A stretch of 51,108 bases of DNA from Aquipseudomonas alcaligenes MRY13-0052 (GCA_000474255.1 BATO01000043.1:1-51108), one strand, 5' to 3'; counted from the first letter of the stretch, positions 37,294-47,432 are shown. Translations and numbers: made by a program. The notes: a model not told the origin generated them from the sequence alone.

Positions 37294-40200
37294 GTGATCT
37301 CACGCTTCTTCATCGACCGCCCGGTGTTCGCCGCGGTCATCTCCATCGTCATCATCCTCGGCGGCCTCGCGGCCATGCGCGCGCTGCCCATCGCCCAGTA
37401 CCCGGAGATCCTGCCGCCGCAGGTCTCGGTCACCGCCAGCTACCCGGGCGCCAGCTCCCAGGTCATCGCCGAAACCGTGGCGGCGCCGCTGGAGCAGGAG
37501 ATCAACGGCGTGCAGGGCATGATCTACCAGCTGTCCAACTCCGACAGCAACGGCGCCATGAGCCTGACCGTGTACTTCCAGGTGGGCACCGACCCGGACC
37601 AGGCCACCATCGACGTCAACAACAAGGTCCAGGCCGCCCTGGCCAAACTGCCCGAGGAGGTGCGCCGGCAAGGGGTGAAGGTGGAGAAGAAATCCTCCGA
37701 CATCCTCCAGGTGGTCACGCTGTTCTCCCCGGATGACTCCCGCGACCCGATCTACATCAGCAACTACGCGCTGATCAACGTGATCGACGAGCTCAAGCGC
37801 ATCCCCGGCGTCGGTGACGCCAGCCAGTTCGGCTCCAAGGACTATTCCATGCGCATCTGGCTGCGGCCGGACAAGCTGGCGCAGTACGACCTGACCCCCA
37901 GCGACGTAGTCAAGGCCATCCAGGAACAGAACTCCCAGTTCGCCGCCGGCAGCTTCGGCAAGCAGCCCCTGAACCAGCCCCAGGACTTCACCTACACCGT
38001 CACCACCAAGGGCCGTTTCACCGAACCCAAGGAGTTCGAGAGCGTCATCCTGCGCACCGACTCCACCGGCGCCAGCCTGCTGCTCAAGGACGTGGCGCGG
38101 GTCGAGCTGGGCGCCCAGGACTATTCGCTGATGACCTCGCTGAATGGCCAGCAGAACGCCGCCTTCGGCATCTACCTGCAACCCGGTGCCAACGCCCTGG
38201 ACACCGCCGAGGCGGTGGAGAACACCATGAAGCGCCTGGAGAAGCGCTTCCCCGACGGCATCGCCTACAAGATCCCCTACGACACCACCAAGTTCGTCAA
38301 GGTCTCCATCGAGGAGGTTATCCACACCTTCGTCGAGGCCCTGGTGCTGGTGATGCTGGTGGTCTTCATCTTCCTGCAGAACTGGCGCGCCACGCTGATC
38401 CCGGTGCTGGCCATCCCGGTGTCGCTGATCGGCACCTTCGCCGGCATGTACATGCTCGGGTTCTCGATCAACCTGCTGACCCTGTTCGGCATGGTGCTGG
38501 CCATCGGCATCGTGGTGGACGATGCCATCGTGGTGCTGGAGAACGTCGAGCGGGTGATGCGCACCGAGAAGCTCGGCCCGCGCGAGGCCTCGATCAAGGC
38601 CATGGAGGAAGTCACCGGTCCCATCGTCGCCATCGTCCTGGTGCTCTGCGCGGTGTTCATCCCGGTGGGTTTCCTCGGCGGCCTGGCGGGGCAGATGTAC
38701 AAGCAGTTCGCGATCACCATCGCGGTGTCGGTGGTGATCTCCGGCATCGTCGCGCTGACCCTGTCGCCGGCGCTCTGCGCCCTGCTGCTCAAGCCCACCC
38801 ACGAGGAGCCGGCGGCGCCGTTCCGCTGGTTCAACCGCTTCTTCGATCGCGCCACCGACGGCTACACCGCCGGCGTGCGCTTCTTCCTCAAGCGCAGCGT
38901 CATCGGCCTGCTGCTGTTCGGCGGGATGATCGCGCTGATGGTCATGCTGTTCGGCCGGGTGCCCGGCTCGCTGGTGCCGGATGAAGACCAGGGTTACGTG
39001 ATCAACGCCTACTTCCTGCCGCCGGCCGCCTCCCTGACCCGCACCGAGGAGGTCACCAGCGCGGTGACCCAGCAGTTGATGAAGCACCCGGCGGTGCAGG
39101 ACGTGGTCACCTTCGCCGGCTTCGACGTGCTCACCTTCGGCACCCGCAGCAACGCCGGGGTGTCCTTCGTGCCATTGAAGGACTGGAAGGAGCGCACCAC
39201 CGACGAGCTGGATGCGCGCAACCTGCCACCGGCCTTCATGGCCATGGGCGCCGGGCAGAAAGACGGCGTGGTGATGACCTTCAACCCGCCGCCGATCACC
39301 GGCATGAGCACCACCGGCGGCTTCGAGGCGTACATCCAGGACCGCTCCGGCGGCAGCGTCGCGCAGCTGGAGGAGACGGTCACCAAGTTCATCGGCGCCA
39401 TCTCCAAGCGCCCGGAACTGGTGGGGGTCAACACCACCTTCAACGCCAACGTGCCGCAGTACTACGTCGACCTCGACCGCACCAAGGCCCGCGCCCTGGG
39501 GGTGGCGGTGAACGATGTGTTCACCGCCATGCAATCCACCTTCGGCAGCTACTACGTCAACGACTTCACCCTCTATGGGCGCACCTGGCAGGTCAGCCTG
39601 CAGGCGGAGTCCGAGTTCCGCCGCAAGCCCGAGGACCTCAGCCAGGTCTACGTGCGCTCGGCTTCCGGCGACCTGGTGCCGCTGTCGTCCCTGGTGCGGG
39701 TGCAGCGCATCCTCGGGCCGGACTCCTACGCGCGCTTCAACGTCTACCCGGCGGCGAAGATCCTCGGCGGCCCGGCGCCGGGCTACAGCTCCGGCCAGGC
39801 CCTGGCGGCCATGCAGGAGGTGGCGGACGAGGTGCTGGGCGAGGACTACAGCATCGGCTGGATCGGCTCGGCCTACCAGGAACTGGCCACCCAGGGCTCG
39901 GGCAGCAAGGCCTTCATCTTCGGCCTGGTGCTGGTGTTCCTCATCCTCGCCGCCCAGTACGAGCGCTGGACCCTGCCCATCGCCGTGGTCACCGCCGTAC
40001 CCTTCGCGGTGTTCGGCGCCATCCTCGCGGTGTGGCTGCGCGGGCTGTCCAACGACGTGTACTTCCAGGTGGGGCTGGTCACGCTGATCGGCCTGGCGGC
40101 GAAGAACGCCATCCTCATCATCGAGTTCGCCGTGCTCTGCCGCGAGGAGGGCAAGGGCATCTTCGAGTCCTCGCTGGAGGCGGCCAAGCTGCGCTTCCGC

Positions 40201-40422
40201 CCCATCGTCATGACCTCGCTGGCCTTCATCCTTGGCTGCGTGCCCCTGGCCATCAGCACCGGCGCGGGCTCGGCGAGCCGACATTCGATCGGTACCGGGG
40301 TGATTGGCGGTATGCTTGCCGCCACGTTGCTGGCAACCTTCCTCATCCCGATGTTCTATCTGCTGGTGGAATCCGCCGCCGACAAGCTGGGTCGCAAGAA
40401 GAAGGCACCGGCGGCCGAGTGA
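37294..40422 (+). CDS. RND efflux permease (HAE1 family)
   Basis: A 1042-residue twelve-helix transporter of AcrB/MexB type. The start [20 protein letters not shown] is on a GTG codon behind GAGGAG. The proton-relay aspartates lie in [16 protein letters not shown]. Two large periplasmic loops (about 30-335 and 560-870) and the C-terminal [20 protein letters not shown] are typical. It exports drugs or other amphiphiles using the proton gradient. It does not match MexB or MexF closely enough for a gene name. No outer-membrane factor gene follows, so a channel encoded elsewhere must be shared. Confidence 0.95.
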   Translation: MISRFFIDRPVFAAVISIVIILGGLAAMRALPIAQYPEILPPQVSVTASYPGASSQVIAETVAAPLEQEINGVQGMIYQLSNSDSNGAMSLTVYFQVGTDPDQATIDVNNKVQAALAKLPEEVRRQGVKVEKKSSDILQVVTLFSPDDSRDPIYISNYALINVIDELKRIPGVGDASQFGSKDYSMRIWLRPDKLAQYDLTPSDVVKAIQEQNSQFAAGSFGKQPLNQPQDFTYTVTTKGRFTEPKEFESVILRTDSTGASLLLKDVARVELGAQDYSLMTSLNGQQNAAFGIYLQPGANALDTAEAVENTMKRLEKRFPDGIAYKIPYDTTKFVKVSIEEVIHTFVEALVLVMLVVFIFLQNWRATLIPVLAIPVSLIGTFAGMYMLGFSINLLTLFGMVLAIGIVVDDAIVVLENVERVMRTEKLGPREASIKAMEEVTGPIVAIVLVLCAVFIPVGFLGGLAGQMYKQFAITIAVSVVISGIVALTLSPALCALLLKPTHEEPAAPFRWFNRFFDRATDGYTAGVRFFLKRSVIGLLLFGGMIALMVMLFGRVPGSLVPDEDQGYVINAYFLPPAASLTRTEEVTSAVTQQLMKHPAVQDVVTFAGFDVLTFGTRSNAGVSFVPLKDWKERTTDELDARNLPPAFMAMGAGQKDGVVMTFNPPPITGMSTTGGFEAYIQDRSGGSVAQLEETVTKFIGAISKRPELVGVNTTFNANVPQYYVDLDRTKARALGVAVNDVFTAMQSTFGSYYVNDFTLYGRTWQVSLQAESEFRRKPEDLSQVYVRSASGDLVPLSSLVRVQRILGPDSYARFNVYPAAKILGGPAPGYSSGQALAAMQEVADEVLGEDYSIGWIGSAYQELATQGSGSKAFIFGLVLVFLILAAQYERWTLPIAVVTAVPFAVFGAILAVWLRGLSNDVYFQVGLVTLIGLAAKNAILIIEFAVLCREEGKGIFESSLEAAKLRFRPIVMTSLAFILGCVPLAISTGAGSASRHSIGTGVIGGMLAATLLATFLIPMFYLLVESAADKLGRKKKAPAAE

Positions 40423-40481
40423 CGCGCCCGCCTCGCTGAACATCGAACCACGCGATCGCTCCACGGTCTTTTGCAGTCCAC

Positions 40482-40511
40482 GGCGCCGCCCTCGGGGCGG
40501 CGCCCTGTTTT
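40482..40511 (+). terminator. Terminator after the RND operon
   Basis: GGCGCCGCCC at 40482-40491 and GGGCGGCGCC at 40495-40504 form a 10-bp perfect stem with a TCG loop, followed by CTGTTTTC. The T-tract is short, so partial read-through into the Bcr/CflA gene 18 bp downstream is possible. Confidence 0.8.
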
Positions 40512-40521
40512 CAGGTGAACC

Positions 40522-41712
40522 ATGAATTTCCGCATCCTGCTGATCCTCGGGTCGCTCAGTGCCTTCGGCCCGATGGCCATCGACTTCTACCTGCCGAGCT
40601 TCCCGGCGCTGGCCCAGGCCTTCTCCACCGACGTGGAGCACGTGCAGCTGAGCCTGGCGTCCTATTTCATCGGCCTGGCCATCGGGCAGTTGCTCTACGG
40701 CCCCATCGCCGACCGCTTCGGCCGGCGTATCCCGCTGCTGGTGGGGGTGAGCCTGTTCACCCTGGCCTCGGTGGCCTGCGCCCTGGCACCGAGCCTGGAA
40801 TGGCTGATCGGCGCGCGCTTCGTCCAGGCCCTGGGTGGTTGCGCGGGGATGGTGGTGTCACGGGCGGTGGTGCGCGATCTCTGCGACCCCATCACCTCGG
40901 CCAAGGTGTTCTCGCAACTGATGCTGGTGATGGGCCTGGCGCCGATCCTCGCGCCCCTGGGCGGCGGCCTGCTGCTGGACCTGTTCGGCTGGCCGTCGAT
41001 CTTCTTCGGGCTGACCCTGTTCAGCGCCCTGGTGCTGACCGGCGTCTACCTCTGGCTGCCGGAAACCCTCACCAGCGGCGACGAGCGCCCGCCGTTGCGC
41101 GGCGCCCTGGGCCAGTACAAGCGCCTGCTGGGGGATGGGGTGTTCATCGGCTACGCCATGACCGGCGGCCTGTCCATGGCCGGCATGTTCGCCTACATCG
41201 CCGGCTCGCCCTTCGTCTTCATCGAGCTCTACGGCGTGCCGGCGGAGCACTACGGCTGGCTGTTCGGCGGCAACGCCCTGGGCTTCATCCTGGTGGCCCA
41301 GGTCAACGCCTGGCTGATGCGCTTCGGCGGGCCGGCCTACTGGATGCGGCGGGTGGTGTGGTTCTACCTGGCGTGCGCGCTGGTGCTGCTGGCGGTGGCC
41401 AGTGCCCACACCGAGCAGTTGTGGCCGCTGCTGGTGCCGCTGTTCGGCTGCATCGCCAGCCTCGGCATCATCATCCCCAACGCCTCGGCCAGCGCCATGG
41501 CCGACCAGGGCCGCCATGCCGGCAGCGCCTCGGCGCTGATGGGCAGCCTGCAATTCAGCGTGGCGGCGGGTGCCGCCGCGCTGGTGGGGGTGTTGCACGA
41601 TGGATCGGCGATGCCGATGGCGATGGTGATCTGCCTGTGCGGCGTCGGTGCCGTGTGTGCGTCGCTGGCCACCTGGCGGCTGACCCGGGGCCAGCCGTCG
41701 GTGCTCGGCTAG
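40522..41712 (+). CDS. Bcr/CflA-family MFS drug exporter
   Basis: A 396-residue, twelve-helix MFS protein. The DHA1 motif GPIADRFGRRIPLL follows helix 2, and motif C-like residues lie in LMLVMGLAPILAPLGGGLLLD. The start LGSLSAFGPMAIDFYLPSFPAL is diagnostic of Bcr/CflA. Relatives export bicyclomycin, chloramphenicol or dipeptides. AGGTGAA precedes the ATG. It follows the RND operon and its terminator, so it may be partly coexpressed. Its TAG stop overlaps the stop of a small gene on the other strand. Confidence 0.93.
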   Translation: MNFRILLILGSLSAFGPMAIDFYLPSFPALAQAFSTDVEHVQLSLASYFIGLAIGQLLYGPIADRFGRRIPLLVGVSLFTLASVACALAPSLEWLIGARFVQALGGCAGMVVSRAVVRDLCDPITSAKVFSQLMLVMGLAPILAPLGGGLLLDLFGWPSIFFGLTLFSALVLTGVYLWLPETLTSGDERPPLRGALGQYKRLLGDGVFIGYAMTGGLSMAGMFAYIAGSPFVFIELYGVPAEHYGWLFGGNALGFILVAQVNAWLMRFGGPAYWMRRVVWFYLACALVLLAVASAHTEQLWPLLVPLFGCIASLGIIIPNASASAMADQGRHAGSASALMGSLQFSVAAGAAALVGVLHDGSAMPMAMVICLCGVGAVCASLATWRLTRGQPSVLG

Positions 41713-41888
41713 CCCGCAGCCCGCTGTTTCAGCTCGGGCAGCACGTGCGGCGCCTTGAGCCGCGCCTCCAGCGTGGCGACGAAGCGTTGCGCCTCGGCCT
41801 CGCTGCGGAAGCTCACCGCGTGCTGGTCCATGCAGACCTGCCAACTGTTGCCCTGGGTGGTACGGAGTGGTCGGACTATGACGTTCAT
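41709..41888 (-). CDS. Small 59-residue protein of unknown function
   Basis: A 59-residue frame starting MNVIVRPLRTTQGNSWQVCMD, then FRSEAEAQRFVATLEARLKAPHVLPEL. GGGAGAGG precedes the ATG at a good distance, and the composition is coding-like. The pattern of a short strand pair and one helix, with SEAEAQRF, recalls small DUF2188/DUF1508-like proteins, but the family is not certain. Its TAG at 41709-41711 interlocks with the Bcr/CflA TAG at 41710-41712 (CTAG), so the two genes converge with no gap. Confidence 0.7.
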   Translation of the reverse strand: MNVIVRPLRTTQGNSWQVCMDQHAVSFRSEAEAQRFVATLEARLKAPHVLPELKQRAAG

Positions 41889-42287
41889 GGTGCCCTCTCC
41901 CTGAGAAAGTGAGCCCCCAGTGTAGACCCGGGTAGATGACAGAAAATGACCCGGATCAAATTGCCGACTGGTGGTGGACGACCGTTCGGCGGAGGGCGCT
42001 GGGCCGCTTCCTGTGGCTCAGCTGTCGCCAGGCTTGTCGCTCGTCATCGTCGTTCTGCAGGTGGCGTTTGCTGCCCCGCCTTCATTGCTCGATGGTCATG
42101 GCGAGGTGCGCATCGGCTTGCTCGGTGCGCGCGGCACACCCTACGGGCGGACACTGGCGTTTGCAGGGTGGCTCGGCGCTTCTGTAGGGGCGACTTCAGT
42201 CGCCAAGCGGCGCGCAGCGCCGCCGGTGGGAGCGAATTCATTCGCGATGGGGCGCCCAGGTGGACACCCCATCGGCAGGCGAGGCTC
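41889..42287. other. Intergenic region with two REPs
   Basis: I find no convincing gene in these 399 bp. GGCGACTTCAGTCGCC at 42189-42204 and GCGAATTCATTCGC at 42232-42245 are perfect REP palindromes sharing central TTCA. They lie just past the stop of the alcohol-dehydrogenase-like gene. The rest should hold the promoter of the small gene at 41709-41888. Confidence 0.65.
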
Positions 42288-43301
42288 TCAGAACCCCTCG
42301 AGCACGATCTTGCCCTTGGCCTTGCCGCTTTCCAGCAGCGCGTGGGCGCGCTTGAGGTTGGCGGCGTCGATGCGGCCGAAGTGTTCGCCGAAGGTGGTCT
42401 TCAGCACGCCGGCGTCGATCAGCTCGCTGACGCGGTTGAGCAGCCTGTGCTGTTCGATCATGTCGGCGGTTTCGAACATCGAGCGGGTGTACATGAACTC
42501 CCAGTGCAGCGAGATGCTCTTGCGCTTGAGCTTGAGCACGTCGAGGCCGGCCGGGTCGTCGATCAGCGCCAGCTTGCCCTGGGGCGCCAGGGCTTCCACC
42601 AATTGCTCCAGGTGCTGGTCGGTCTGGGTCAGGCTGGCGACGTGGGTGACGCTGTCGATGCCGATGCGCTTGAGCTCGGACGCCAGGGGCTGGCTGTGGT
42701 CGATCACGTGGTGGGCGCCCAGCTCGCGGACCCAGGCTTGGGTTTCCGGGCGCGAGGCGGTGCCGATCACGGTCAGGCCGGTGAGCTGGCGGGCCAGCTG
42801 CACGAGGATGGAGCCGACGCCGCCGGCGGCGCCGACGATGAGCAGGCTCTGGCCCTGGTCGGCGTTGCCTTCGGCGATGCCCAGGCGGTCGAACAGCAGC
42901 TCCCAGGCGGTGATGGCGGTCAGCGGCAGGGCGGCGGACTTGGCGAAGTCCAGGCTCCGGGGGCGCTTGCCGACGATGCGCTCGTCAACGAGGTGCAGCT
43001 CGGCGTTGCCGCCCGGGCGGGTCAGGGCGCCGGCGTAGAACACCTCGTCACCCGGCTGGAACAGGGTCACGTCGCTGCCCACGGCCTTGACCACGCCCGC
43101 CACGTCCCAGCCCAGCACCTTGGCCTGGCCGTTCTCCGGCTGCACGTTGCGGCGGATCTTGGTGTCCACCGGGTTCACCGAAATGGCGCGGACCTCCACC
43201 AGCAGGTCACGGGTGCCCGGGGTGGGGGCGGGCAGTTCGACGTCCTGCAGCGCATCGGCGTGGTCGATGGGCAGGGACTGGTAATAGGCAACGGCTTTCA
43301 T
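42288..43301 (-). CDS. Zinc-type alcohol dehydrogenase-like quinone/enone reductase
   Basis: A 337-residue MDR protein. A GroES-like N-terminal domain (1-125) has AISVNPVDTKIRRN and VLGWDVAGVVKAVGS. The Rossmann domain has LLIVGAAGGVGSILVQLARQL near 150. Zinc ligands of true alcohol dehydrogenases are lacking, so it fits the zinc-independent ZADH/quinone oxidoreductase group that reduces quinones or enones with NADPH. The ABM-domain gene lies 15 bp upstream on the same strand, indicating an operon. A LysR gene is divergent. Confidence 0.9.
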   Translation of the reverse strand: MKAVAYYQSLPIDHADALQDVELPAPTPGTRDLLVEVRAISVNPVDTKIRRNVQPENGQAKVLGWDVAGVVKAVGSDVTLFQPGDEVFYAGALTRPGGNAELHLVDERIVGKRPRSLDFAKSAALPLTAITAWELLFDRLGIAEGNADQGQSLLIVGAAGGVGSILVQLARQLTGLTVIGTASRPETQAWVRELGAHHVIDHSQPLASELKRIGIDSVTHVASLTQTDQHLEQLVEALAPQGKLALIDDPAGLDVLKLKRKSISLHWEFMYTRSMFETADMIEQHRLLNRVSELIDAGVLKTTFGEHFGRIDAANLKRAHALLESGKAKGKIVLEGF

Positions 43302-43316
43302 CGTGGGCTCCTGGGT

Positions 43317-43610
43317 TCAGGCGGGGCGATCGAGAAGGGTGAGGGTGACGCCCTTGAGGCGGCTGCCGTGGGCATCGCCGAAATGGCGGTAATGGGCGGT
43401 GGCCTTGTGGGCCTCCAGGGCGGCGTCGTCGCGCCAGGTTTCCAGCATCACGAAGCGCAGCGCGTCGGCGCGGTCGCGGTGCAGGTCGTACTGCAGGCAG
43501 CCGGGTTCGCTGCGGCTGGCGGCCACCAGCTCGCGCAGGGCGGTTTCCACCGCCTCGGCCTGGCCGGGGAGGGCATCGATATGAGCGATCAGGTGGAGCG
43601 AGGGGGTCAT
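43317..43610 (-). CDS. ABM-domain putative quinol monooxygenase (YgiN-like)
   Basis: A 97-residue ferredoxin-like antibiotic biosynthesis monooxygenase domain. LHLIAHIDALPGQAEAVETALRELVAASRSEPGCLQYDLHRD and FVMLETWRDDAALEAHKATAHYRHF are typical. Cofactor-free members such as YgiN oxidise quinols; a quinone cycle with the downstream reductase is plausible but inferred. It is first in the operon, with the start 96 bp from the divergent LysR gene. Confidence 0.9.
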   Translation of the reverse strand: MTPSLHLIAHIDALPGQAEAVETALRELVAASRSEPGCLQYDLHRDRADALRFVMLETWRDDAALEAHKATAHYRHFGDAHGSRLKGVTLTLLDRPA

Positions 43611-43706
43611 GGCGGCGTCTCCGGGGTCGATGGCGCATAGGTTGAGCCATTTCGCGGCGAAGAAAAATCAGCTAGAAGACGACAGTCTTTCAAAGGATTT
43701 TTGAAA

Positions 43707-44630
43707 ATGCTGCGCCTCGACGACCTCACCGTCTTCGTCCGTACCGCCGACCGTGGCAGCCTTTCCGCCGCCGCCCGCGAGCTGGAGATCTCCCCGGCCG
43801 TGGCCAGTGCCGCCCTCAAGCGCCTGGAGCAGCGCCTCGACGCCCGCCTGTTCGCCCGCTCCACCCGCAGCCTGCGCCTGACCGCCGAGGGCGAGCAGTA
43901 CCTGGTGCACGCCCGCGCCGCATTGCAGAGCCTGGACGAGGGCCGCCAGCAACTGGCCGGCGGCAAGAGCGACATCGGCGGGCTGCTGCAGCTCTCGGCG
44001 CCCTCGGATTTCGGCCGCAACGTGCTGCTGCCCTGGCTGGACGAATTCCAGGCCGAGCACCCGCGCCTCAGCGTGCGCCTGTTCCTCAGCGACCAGGTGG
44101 CCGACCTGTTCCGCCAGCCGGTGGACATCGCCATCCGCTCCGGCGAGCCGGAGGATTCCAGCCTGGTGGCGCTGCCCCTGGCACCGGGCAATCGCCGCGT
44201 GCTCTGTGGTGCGCCGGATTACTTCGCCCGCCATGGCCGGCCGCGCACGCCGGAGGAACTGCACCGGCACAACTGCCTGCTGTACCTGCTCGGTGGCCGC
44301 GTGCATGACCAGTGGACCTTCCACGAGGGGCGCCGCAGCCAAGTGGTTACGGTGGCCGGCGACCGGGTCTGCGATGACGCCGACGTGGTGCGGCGCTGGG
44401 CGGTGGCAGGGCAGGGGCTGGTGTACAAATCCTGGCTGGACGTGGCCGCCGACGTGCGTGCCGGGCGACTGCAGCTGGCCCTGGAGGATTACCTCGGCGA
44501 GCCCACGCCGCTGAACCTGATCTGCCCGCACCGCGCCCAGTTGAGCAAGCCGGTGAACCTGCTGCGCGAGTTCCTCCGCCAGCGCTGCGGCGAGCTGCTC
44601 CTCGGCGCACCCTGGCAGGGGGTGGCCTAG
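43707..44630 (+). CDS. LysR-family transcriptional regulator
   Basis: A 307-residue LysR protein. HTH (1-60): RLDDLTVFVRTADRGSLSAAARELEISPAVASAALKRLE, with wing ARLFARSTRSLRLTAEG. The effector domain starts near 90 with LLQLSAPSDFGRNVLLPWLDEF. ATG 43707 has AAAGGA 9 bp upstream; an in-frame TTG at 43701 is not needed. Divergent from the ABM/quinone-reductase operon, whose expression it probably controls in response to a quinone or electrophile; that effector is inferred. Confidence 0.93.
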   Translation: MLRLDDLTVFVRTADRGSLSAAARELEISPAVASAALKRLEQRLDARLFARSTRSLRLTAEGEQYLVHARAALQSLDEGRQQLAGGKSDIGGLLQLSAPSDFGRNVLLPWLDEFQAEHPRLSVRLFLSDQVADLFRQPVDIAIRSGEPEDSSLVALPLAPGNRRVLCGAPDYFARHGRPRTPEELHRHNCLLYLLGGRVHDQWTFHEGRRSQVVTVAGDRVCDDADVVRRWAVAGQGLVYKSWLDVAADVRAGRLQLALEDYLGEPTPLNLICPHRAQLSKPVNLLREFLRQRCGELLLGAPWQGVA

Positions 44631-44723
44631 GCGCCGCGCTGAGCGTCACAGCCCGCTGTTGTGCGGGGCGCGCCATTCGCTATTGTGATGGAGCGTCCCC
44701 GACGAATCGCAGACTGCCCGGAG

Positions 44724-47339
44724 ATGAGCCGTGGTCACCAGCTGTCCAGCCCCATCCGCCTTCCGATGCGCCCGGCCGTGAGTACTGCCCCGGTCGTTCC
44801 CGGGCGCTTCGGCGCGACCCTGCTGCTGGTGTTCCTCGGCTACCTGCTGCTGGCCCTGGGCGCCGTGTGGCTGGCGCGCCAGCCGGGCACCATCGCCACC
44901 CTCTGGTACGCCAACGCCTTCGGCATCACCTTCCTCTGGGCCCAGCCACTGCGGCGCTGGCCGGCGCTGCTGGGGGCGATGCTGGTGGCCAACATGATCG
45001 CCGGGCGGTTGATGGGCGACACCCTGGCCATGTCCGCCAGCTTCCTGCCGGCCAACATGCTGGAGATGATCCTCGCCGCCGCCCTGCTGCGCCGCACCGG
45101 CGTGGCGCTGAACATGAGCCGCAGCCCTTCGGCCTTCCTGCGCTTCATTCTCCTGGGGGCGCTGCTGCCGCCGCTGGTCAGTTCCACCTTCGGGGCGCTG
45201 ATCGTGCAGAGCATCGGCTATGCCGGCTTTGGCCGGGTTTGGCTGTCCTGGTACGAGGGCGCGGTGCTGGGCACCTTGTCGATCCTGCCGCTGACGGTGC
45301 AGTTGCAGCAGCACGGCCTGCAGTCCCTGCGCTCGCCGAAGCGCCCTAACGAACTGTTCTTCTACGTGCCGCTGGTGCTGCTGGTGACCCTGGTGGCCCT
45401 GCGCCTGCTGCCTTCGCCCTTCGTCTACCTGTCGTTGCCGCTGCTGCTGGCGGCGGTGCGGCTGCCCTTCGCCGGCACGGCGCTGCTGGTGACCCTGACC
45501 TCCTTCAGCGGCGGCCTGATGGTCGCCATGGGCGGGCTGGAGCTGCCGCCGGTAACGCCACTGTGGCAGGAGATCACCCTTTACCTGCCCTTGCTGCTGT
45601 CACTGCTGCCGCCCCTGTTGCTGGCCGCCGCCGTGGAGCAGGGCCGGCGACGCCAGCGCGAACTGGCGGCCAGCGAGGCGCGCTTCCGCGATGCCATGGA
45701 GCACTCGGCCATCGGCATGGCCCTGGTGGGGCTGGATGGCCGCTTGCAGCGGGTCAACCGCGCCCTGTGCGAGATGCTCGGCTACTTGCCGGACGAGCTG
45801 AGCGCGCAGAGCTTCCAGGGCATCACGCATGCCGATGACCTCTCCGGCGACCTGGAACTGGTGCAGGACACACTCGCCGGCCGTCGCGACAACTATCGGC
45901 TGGAGAAGCGCTACCTGCGCCGCGACGGCTCCGCAGTCTGGGCACTGCTGGCGGTGTCGCTGGTGCGCGATGCGGAAGGGCGGCCGCTGTACTTCATCGC
46001 GCAGATCGAAGACATCGACCGGCGCAAGCGCGCCGAGGCCGAACTGGCCGAGCTGGCCCAGCGCTATTCCCTGGCCACCGGCGCCAGCGGCGTGGGTGTC
46101 TGGGACTGGGACCTGATCAGCGACGACATGATCTGGGACGACAGCCTGTTCCGCCTCTACGGCATGCGTCCGCTGGGGCGGCCGGTGAGTTACGAGGAGT
46201 GGGCGCGCTTCGTCCACCCCGGCGATATCGACGCCATGCAACGTGAGCTGCAGCGGGTGCGCGAAGGCCTGGCGCAGCTGGACGTGGAGTTCCGCGTCAC
46301 CCTGCCCAATGGCGATGTCCGCGCCTTGCGTGGCCACGGCAGCCTGGCCCTGGACGCCGAGGGCAAGCCCACCCGGATGATCGGCACCAACTGGGACGTG
46401 ACCCAGTTGCGCGAACTCACCGAACGCCTGAACGACGAGCGCGAGCGCCTGCAGGTGACGCTCAACTCCATCGGCGACGGGGTGATCACCACCGACCTGG
46501 ACGGCCGTGTGCGCTTTCTCAACCCGGTGGCCGAACGCCTCAGCGGCTGGAGCACCGCCGCGGCCCGTGGCCAGGCCATCGAGCGCGTGCTGCCCCTGGA
46601 AAGCGAAGAGGGGCGGCCGGTGGCCAGCCCGGTGCGGCCCTGCCTGGAACTGGGCACGGTGGAAAGCATTCCCGGGCACTCGTCCCTGCGCCATGGCGCC
46701 GGTGGCCTCATCGCCCTGCGTGGCCAGGCGGCCCCGGTGCGCAGTGCCGAAGGCGAGCTGCTCGGCAGCGTGCTGGTGTTCACCGATGTCAGCGAGGCGC
46801 GGGCCATGCAGAAGCACCTGCGCTACGCCGCCACCCACGATGCCTTGACCGGGCTGCTCAACCGCCCGGCCTTCGAGGACGCCCTGGCGGAGAGCTGCCG
46901 CGAGGTGGAGCAGAACGCCGGGCACAGCGTGCTGTTCTTCATCGACCTGGACCACTTCAAGCAGGTCAACGACAACGCTGGTCACGCCGCCGGAGACGAA
47001 CTGCTGCGGCGCATCTCGCGATTGATGCAGGACCTGGTGCGCAGCGGCGACCTGCTGGCGCGCCTGGGCGGCGACGAGTTCTCGATGATCCTGCGCAGCT
47101 GCCCCCTGGTCCAGGCGGAGATGCTCGCCGCGCGGCTGATCGAGCACATCCAGGCGCTGCGCTTCGAGTGGGAGGGGCAGGTCTTCCAGGTCGGCGCCAG
47201 CGTTGGCCTGGCCACCCTGCGGGCCGGCAACAGCGAGCCGGCCGAGCTGCTGCGCCAGGCCGATATCGCCTGCTACCAGGCCAAGAACGGCGGGCGCGGC
47301 CGCCTGGCGGTGTACGCTGAGGCGCTGGCGCACGGTTAA
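44724..47339 (+). CDS. MASE1-PAS-GGDEF diguanylate cyclase
   Basis: About 871 residues. An N-terminal MASE1 sensor with eight helices (about 25-310) shows YLLLALGAVWLARQPGTIATLWYANAFGI. Three PAS domains follow (about 320-450, 455-580, 590-700), the first two with PAC-type ends (FIAQIEDIDRRKRAE; MIGTNWDVTQLREL). The GGDEF domain has an intact GGDEF motif, and RSGD lies five residues before it as an inhibitory I-site. There is no EAL domain. It should make c-di-GMP under control of membrane and PAS signals. The start is uncertain: in-frame ATGs lie at 44661, 44688, 44724 and 44766, and none has a well-spaced ribosome site. A hairpin with T-tract follows. Confidence 0.93.
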   Translation: MSRGHQLSSPIRLPMRPAVSTAPVVPGRFGATLLLVFLGYLLLALGAVWLARQPGTIATLWYANAFGITFLWAQPLRRWPALLGAMLVANMIAGRLMGDTLAMSASFLPANMLEMILAAALLRRTGVALNMSRSPSAFLRFILLGALLPPLVSSTFGALIVQSIGYAGFGRVWLSWYEGAVLGTLSILPLTVQLQQHGLQSLRSPKRPNELFFYVPLVLLVTLVALRLLPSPFVYLSLPLLLAAVRLPFAGTALLVTLTSFSGGLMVAMGGLELPPVTPLWQEITLYLPLLLSLLPPLLLAAAVEQGRRRQRELAASEARFRDAMEHSAIGMALVGLDGRLQRVNRALCEMLGYLPDELSAQSFQGITHADDLSGDLELVQDTLAGRRDNYRLEKRYLRRDGSAVWALLAVSLVRDAEGRPLYFIAQIEDIDRRKRAEAELAELAQRYSLATGASGVGVWDWDLISDDMIWDDSLFRLYGMRPLGRPVSYEEWARFVHPGDIDAMQRELQRVREGLAQLDVEFRVTLPNGDVRALRGHGSLALDAEGKPTRMIGTNWDVTQLRELTERLNDERERLQVTLNSIGDGVITTDLDGRVRFLNPVAERLSGWSTAAARGQAIERVLPLESEEGRPVASPVRPCLELGTVESIPGHSSLRHGAGGLIALRGQAAPVRSAEGELLGSVLVFTDVSEARAMQKHLRYAATHDALTGLLNRPAFEDALAESCREVEQNAGHSVLFFIDLDHFKQVNDNAGHAAGDELLRRISRLMQDLVRSGDLLARLGGDEFSMILRSCPLVQAEMLAARLIEHIQALRFEWEGQVFQVGASVGLATLRAGNSEPAELLRQADIACYQAKNGGRGRLAVYAEALAHG

Positions 47340-47342
47340 GGC

Positions 47343-47381
47343 CGGGCCGCCGACGAAAGCACCGGCCCGACGTCTTTTTTT
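47343..47381 (+). terminator. Candidate terminator after the cyclase gene
   Basis: CGGGCCG at 47343-47349 and CGGCCCG at 47363-47369 form a 7-bp stem. Seven T follow at 47375-47381, five bases after the stem. The offset T-tract makes it a moderate call. TAGAAT at 47398-47403 is a possible -10 for yhhQ. Confidence 0.6.
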
Positions 47382-47432
47382 GACGCGCGGGTCAAGTTAG
47401 AATGCGCGCCGTCGTGGCCATGGGGCTGCGAC

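Noticed and set aside
37300-40641. Very long open frame antisense to the RND permease
   Set aside because: It is the GC-rich shadow of a well-supported gene; its protein is His/Gly/Asp-repetitive with no family likeness.
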